Assembly: GCA_009746045.1 (NCBI GenBank)
Contig: RPFO01000076.1
Location: 1,905,096-1,969,095, forward strand
Origin: Mesostigma viride
Lineage: Eukaryota > Streptophyta > Mesostigmatophyceae > Mesostigmatales > Mesostigmataceae
Direction of reading: 5' to 3'
Length of the DNA stretch: 64,000 nucleotides
Shown here: positions 62,505 to 64,000 of the stretch, piece after piece
Layout: each line of letters starts with the position of its first letter
Position numbering within the stretch: the first letter of the stretch is position 1
Notes under the pieces: generated by a model
What the model saw: only the letters and a program-made list of their open reading frames with translations
Told to the model about the DNA's origin: nothing
Database searches by the model: none
Translations under genes and position numbers: made by a program

Positions 62505-63468
62505 GTCAAGCCCACCACGGCCACCCGCGGGCGCCACCTGGTTTTCCTTGTCGCTGTCGCTGTCGCTATCGCTAACACTGATGAGCTCTGTCACCCTGCT
62601 GCCAGCAGCACCGTCGTCAGCCCGCTGTCGGCTCGCGATGACAGCGTCGTCACCGTTGGCGTAGTAAACAGGCGACAACCCGTCGTTACCACCCCGCGGG
62701 TTATACCTTGGCACCTCGCGGTCGCCAAGCTCCTCGTCGCTTAGATCAGCGACCCCCACAGCGCCTACCTCAAGGTCACTGTCGTAACCCCGAGAGGCGA
62801 ACTCCTCCCACTGCGTCACTCGAACGCGAAGAGGTTGGGGCAATTCCTGAAGAGGAACTCTCCTCTGCTCCGGATTCCTGTCGACTACCCTGTCGACCCG
62901 CATCGCACGCTGACTTCCAGCGATGGACCCGCATCGCACGCTGACTTCCAGCGATGGCTCCCTCAGCCGCCTCGATATCTGCTAGCCGCCTGTAGCGCTC
63001 CGCCCCTCGTCGCTCACGTCGAACTGGTCCCGCTGCAAATCCCTCGTCGCCAATTGCGCCTGCGAACGCACGTTGCGCGTCCACACCTGCCGCTGCCTGC
63101 ACGAACTCTCGTCGCACCGCACCAGCTGGCTCCGCAGCTCCTTCTCGCCTGGCCACCAACTCCGCACGCACCCGGTCGACTAATGCTGTGATCACAGTCT
63201 GTATTTCGACCAGACCGTGCAGCTCTTGCTCAATGTCATCGGCGCTCCGGTGTGCGGGAACGACGATGGTCCGGACGTGTTGCAAAATGCGCTCCCAATC
63301 CTCGACCTGGTCGTCGACGAATTGCGCAAAGTTGCGATCAACGGGTGGCCGATCTGCAAGCAATAAGGATAAATCTCGAACCACACGACGCAATTCAGGG
63401 GATATAGAACCACCAGAAGACTGCCGAGAAAACCGGAAATCCTGCTGCCGTTGTTCTTCCTGCACCAT
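62505..63468 (-). pseudogene. C3 ORF1, additional protein before gag
   Basis: On the minus strand it starts MVQEEQRQQDFRFSRQSSGG and continues RPPVDRNFAQFVDDQVEDWE. After a frame change near 62,900 (where a short GAT-GGA-CCC-GCA segment is duplicated) it ends with LISVSDSDSDSDKENQVAPA. It is nearly identical to C2 ORF1, which confirms that this ORF belongs to the family. Confidence 0.75.
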
Positions 63469-63566
63469 TCGACACCCGACGAGCTTCACCACGACGTCAA
63501 CGCTGCACGCAGCACACAGCAACAACCCTCCTGGCTGGTCGTTCCGTCGAGACTGTTTGTAATTTG

Positions 63567-64000
63567 AGTTAACGTTTTTAAACACAATGTATAAGGATAT
63601 GGTTGCAATGCAGCAATGTGTGAATGTGGTTGGAACGGAGCTTTGTTAAAATTGGATAATGTTACAGCACTCAGACACTTGACGCTTAGACACGAGTTTG
63701 CCAAGTCAAGGCAACACACGTGAGGCTGGCTCACAAGAGATGACCAATTGGCACTGGCCTATTCTTAATATACTTGTGCACTGTGCTTTGCTAGGCCTGA
63801 GCAGCCTCGTAGGGCCTGCTCAGTATTAACACCCCCGGTACAGTATTAACAACCTGTACAGCGTCTGAGATCCTATACAGTAGGTCTGCCATACAGGCAC
63901 AGTGACCACAGACAGAGTACAGTCCACAGTGATTATTGCATCTGCACCCAATAGTCCAGGGCTAAGCCCGCGGTACCAACAGACCACAGGTTAAGGTTCC
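63567..64000 (-). repeat. 5' LTR of C3 (partial, cut by window edge)
   Basis: The minus-strand sequence ends ...AAAACGTTAACT at 63,567 and matches the right half of the C2 LTRs, including the TATATTAAGAATAGGCC-like promoter region. It contains a few indels relative to C2, e.g. an expansion near 63,830-63,860. Confidence 0.9.

Larger units (their letters stand above)
39711..64000 (-). mobile_element. Copia-like element C3 (same family as C2), multiply interrupted
   Basis: Minus-strand order from the right edge: 5' LTR (64,000 to 63,567), ORF1 (63,468-62,505), gag (62,399-61,813 and 51,684-50,750), integrase/protease/RT (46,126-43,654), RT end and RNase H (40,396-39,713). The interruptions are C4 with its TTAA element (51,685-61,807), the palindromic composite (49,707-50,744), T2 (46,127-49,676) and the CACTA element (40,397-43,653). 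Each break can be closed on C2 as template. The RNase H stops at DALTK where Element B inserted; the 3' end and 3' LTR are not in the window. Confidence 0.85.

Overview
This window looks like repeat-packed nuclear DNA of a eukaryote. I see no bacterial operons, rRNA or CRISPR. Spliceosomal GT...AG introns, TGTAA-type 3' ends and a TOC/PAT-like tyrosine-recombinase retroelement make a green alga (chlorophyte) the best guess. This is inference, since no diagnostic host gene is present. Almost all of the sequence is transposable elements, many nested inside each other. Their order of arrival can often be read from target-site duplications (TSDs).

Left part (1-22.4 kb). The window opens in the 3' end of a PAT/TOC-like retroelement (broken tyrosine recombinase, then B1-A2-B2 split direct repeats). 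Next come a Copia-like RT/RNase H fragment and a three-unit 722-bp tandem repeat. From about 6.9 to 17.7 kb lies an unidentified multi-exon gene on the + strand. Nearly all its exon borders are in phase 0. Its introns have been inflated by two short A1-B1-A2-B2 elements with no recombinase, a G-rich minisatellite that recurs in three introns, a 785-bp inverted-repeat element and a truncated LINE. A second LINE 3' end with a restriction-like endonuclease domain lies inverted at 19.1-19.8 kb.

Right part (22.4-64 kb). This is a stack of Copia-like elements. Element C3 (- strand) runs from the right edge to 39.7 kb. Element B (- strand, 39,710 to 22,416) inserted into the RNase H end of C3. Element C2 (+, 25,185-34,201, TSD GCAGG, full-length 1185-residue pol ORF) inserted into B. 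Element C4 (+, 51,685-61,807, TSD ACAGA) inserted into C3. DNA transposons then hit these elements: a hAT with an 8-bp TSD and only a BED-finger ORF; a CACTA-like element with dense subterminal repeats; a TTAA-targeting element carrying a PHD finger; and two members of a family with TTCACAACGG-type ends.

Most unusual features. (1) Two palindromic composite elements are built from about 206/214-bp near-perfect palindromes flanking short cores that begin with a tRNA-like 3' half. Their ends (AGTTA...TAACT) and 5-bp TSDs match those of the resident Copia LTRs, so the Copia integrase may move them in trans. (2) The Copia-like elements have integrase upstream of the protease, i.e. gag-INT-PR-RT-RNase H. 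They also share a DTN[A/S] protease motif, an HGDD polymerase motif and an additional ORF before gag. (3) Three related families with A1-B1-A2-B2 split direct repeats are present, two of them inside introns of one gene.
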